The notes below the pieces were generated by a model. It had not been told where the DNA came from, did not search any database, and saw only the letters and a list, made by a program, of their open reading frames with translations. 64,000 bases of DNA from Thermothelomyces thermophilus ATCC 42464 (Eukaryota > Ascomycota > Sordariomycetes > Sordariales > Chaetomiaceae), in contig NC_016472.1 of the NCBI RefSeq assembly GCF_000226095.1, positions 806,001 to 870,000 on the forward strand, in the 5' to 3' direction. A program made the translations under genes and the position numbers. This document shows, one piece after another, positions 63,501 to 64,000 of the stretch (its first letter is position 1; each line of letters starts with the position of its first letter).

Positions 63501-64000
63501 TCGTAAAGCATCACCTAGTGTAATCCGTACGCCGGAGAGAACCCGCCGTTGTGGATAAGGTTCGAGGTAAGTTACCTAGCACATAGCGTAGATCGTAAAG
63601 CTAACTGTGTACCGGTAATGCACGTGTAACAGGATACGAACTAACGCAGTTTGATGAACGGGGTGGATTGGAATCCGGTCTGCTGCCTGCCCGCCGGGGT
63701 AGCTTCTTCCATTCGCCGAACGGCGGATTGCAGATCTCAGGCATCAGGCACCAGACTTACTAAAGTACCTTGGAGTATACATCGTACTTACTCGTACCGG
63801 AAACGCGTGCTGGTAATACGGAACTCACCTCTCACAATTTTAGAGAGCACATGGTTCGGGACACAGTCAGAACTTAGACAGCCTCCCCGAAACAAGCAGC
63901 GCCAAGTCGCAGATCCTCTTCGATTACGGAGTACTCAAGAAGGTAAAGAAAACGAAGGATTCCGTCTTCCTTCCGGCTAGTGTATACCGCATCCTCCCAT
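60551..64000. other. gene-poor end of window
   Basis: No supported gene. Contents seen: AAATA pentanucleotide repeat (60654-60673); GTGTGCGCGC run (60769-60790); inverted repeat GAAGCTCG/CGAGCTTC near 61175-61202; poly-C at 61453-61468; poly-A at 62825-62841; TACGGAGTAC at 63925-63934; several ATCCGTAC motifs (61001, 62971, 63523). Confidence 0.5.
60654..60673 (+). repeat. AAATA pentanucleotide microsatellite
   Basis: Four to five tandem units of (AAATA)n just upstream of the EDEM-like gene start on its promoter side. Confidence 0.75.

Noticed and set aside
1-64000. tRNA, 5S rRNA, CRISPR arrays, complete transposons
   Set aside because: No B-box-bearing cloverleaf, no 5S-like sequence, no spaced direct-repeat array and no transposase-type frame were recognised on either strand by eye.

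Overview
The window looks like nuclear DNA of a filamentous ascomycete, most likely a Sordariomycete close to the Sordariales/Chaetomiaceae. The evidence is GC-rich coding DNA with C/G at third positions, single genes with short (about 50-370 nt) GT-AG introns whose branch points read CTAAC or CTGAC, and gene families typical of that group (GPI-anchored Kre9-N-like Ser/Thr protein, SHE3-like and DEP1-like proteins, NOP12). There are no operons, CRISPR arrays or rRNA genes. I recognised no tRNA gene and no intact transposon.

Layout. 0.4-1.1 kb: decayed aldo-keto reductase (minus). 2.3-3.75 kb: basic nuclear-type protein of unknown function (plus). 4.55-5.6 kb: MaoC/hydratase-2 type enoyl-CoA hydratase (plus). 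6.1-8.2 kb: tubulin cofactor E (plus). 8.6-9.2 kb: small protein gene with apparent frame changes (plus). 9.6-10.9 kb: protein usually labelled 'casein kinase II beta 2' (minus). 11.2-12.55 kb: a non-coding, multi-intron host gene for several box C/D snoRNAs (plus). 12.7-14.3 kb: PI-PLC X-domain protein (minus). 16.2-17.0 kb: GPI-anchored Ser/Thr-rich wall protein (plus). 18.8-20.75 kb: alpha-tubulin (plus). 21.6-23.7 kb: NOP12 (minus). 24.4-26.7 kb: DEP1/Sds3-type subunit of a histone deacetylase complex (plus). 27.3-27.6 kb: COA3 cytochrome oxidase assembly factor (minus), divergent from PTA1/symplekin at 28.6-31.4 kb (plus). 33.2-34.7 kb: SHE3-like coiled-coil protein (plus). 36.5-39.7 kb: large fungal protein of unknown function (plus). 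40.8-42.7 kb: MFS transporter (plus). 43.5-46.8 kb: KAP120/importin-11 (plus). 48.2-50.8 kb: polytopic membrane protein of unknown function (plus). 55.2-56.2 kb: adenine phosphoribosyltransferase (plus). 57.1-60.6 kb: EDEM/HTM1 alpha-mannosidase-like protein with a PA domain (minus).

Most genes are housekeeping genes. Several share processes: tubulin cofactor E folds the alpha-tubulin encoded about 11 kb away, and the snoRNA cluster, NOP12 and KAP120 all belong to ribosome production or nuclear transport. Two blocks, 50.8-55.2 kb and 60.6-64 kb, are gene-poor.

The most unusual element is the snoRNA host gene at 11.2-12.55 kb. It has at least five C/D-like units, two with clear 12-13 nt matches to 18S rRNA, and three places where a 3' splice site is joined directly to a new 5' splice site, as in recursive-splicing ratchet points. 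Exon boundaries throughout were worked out by hand from reading frame and splice signals. No alignment or database search was run, and family names rest on recognised motifs.
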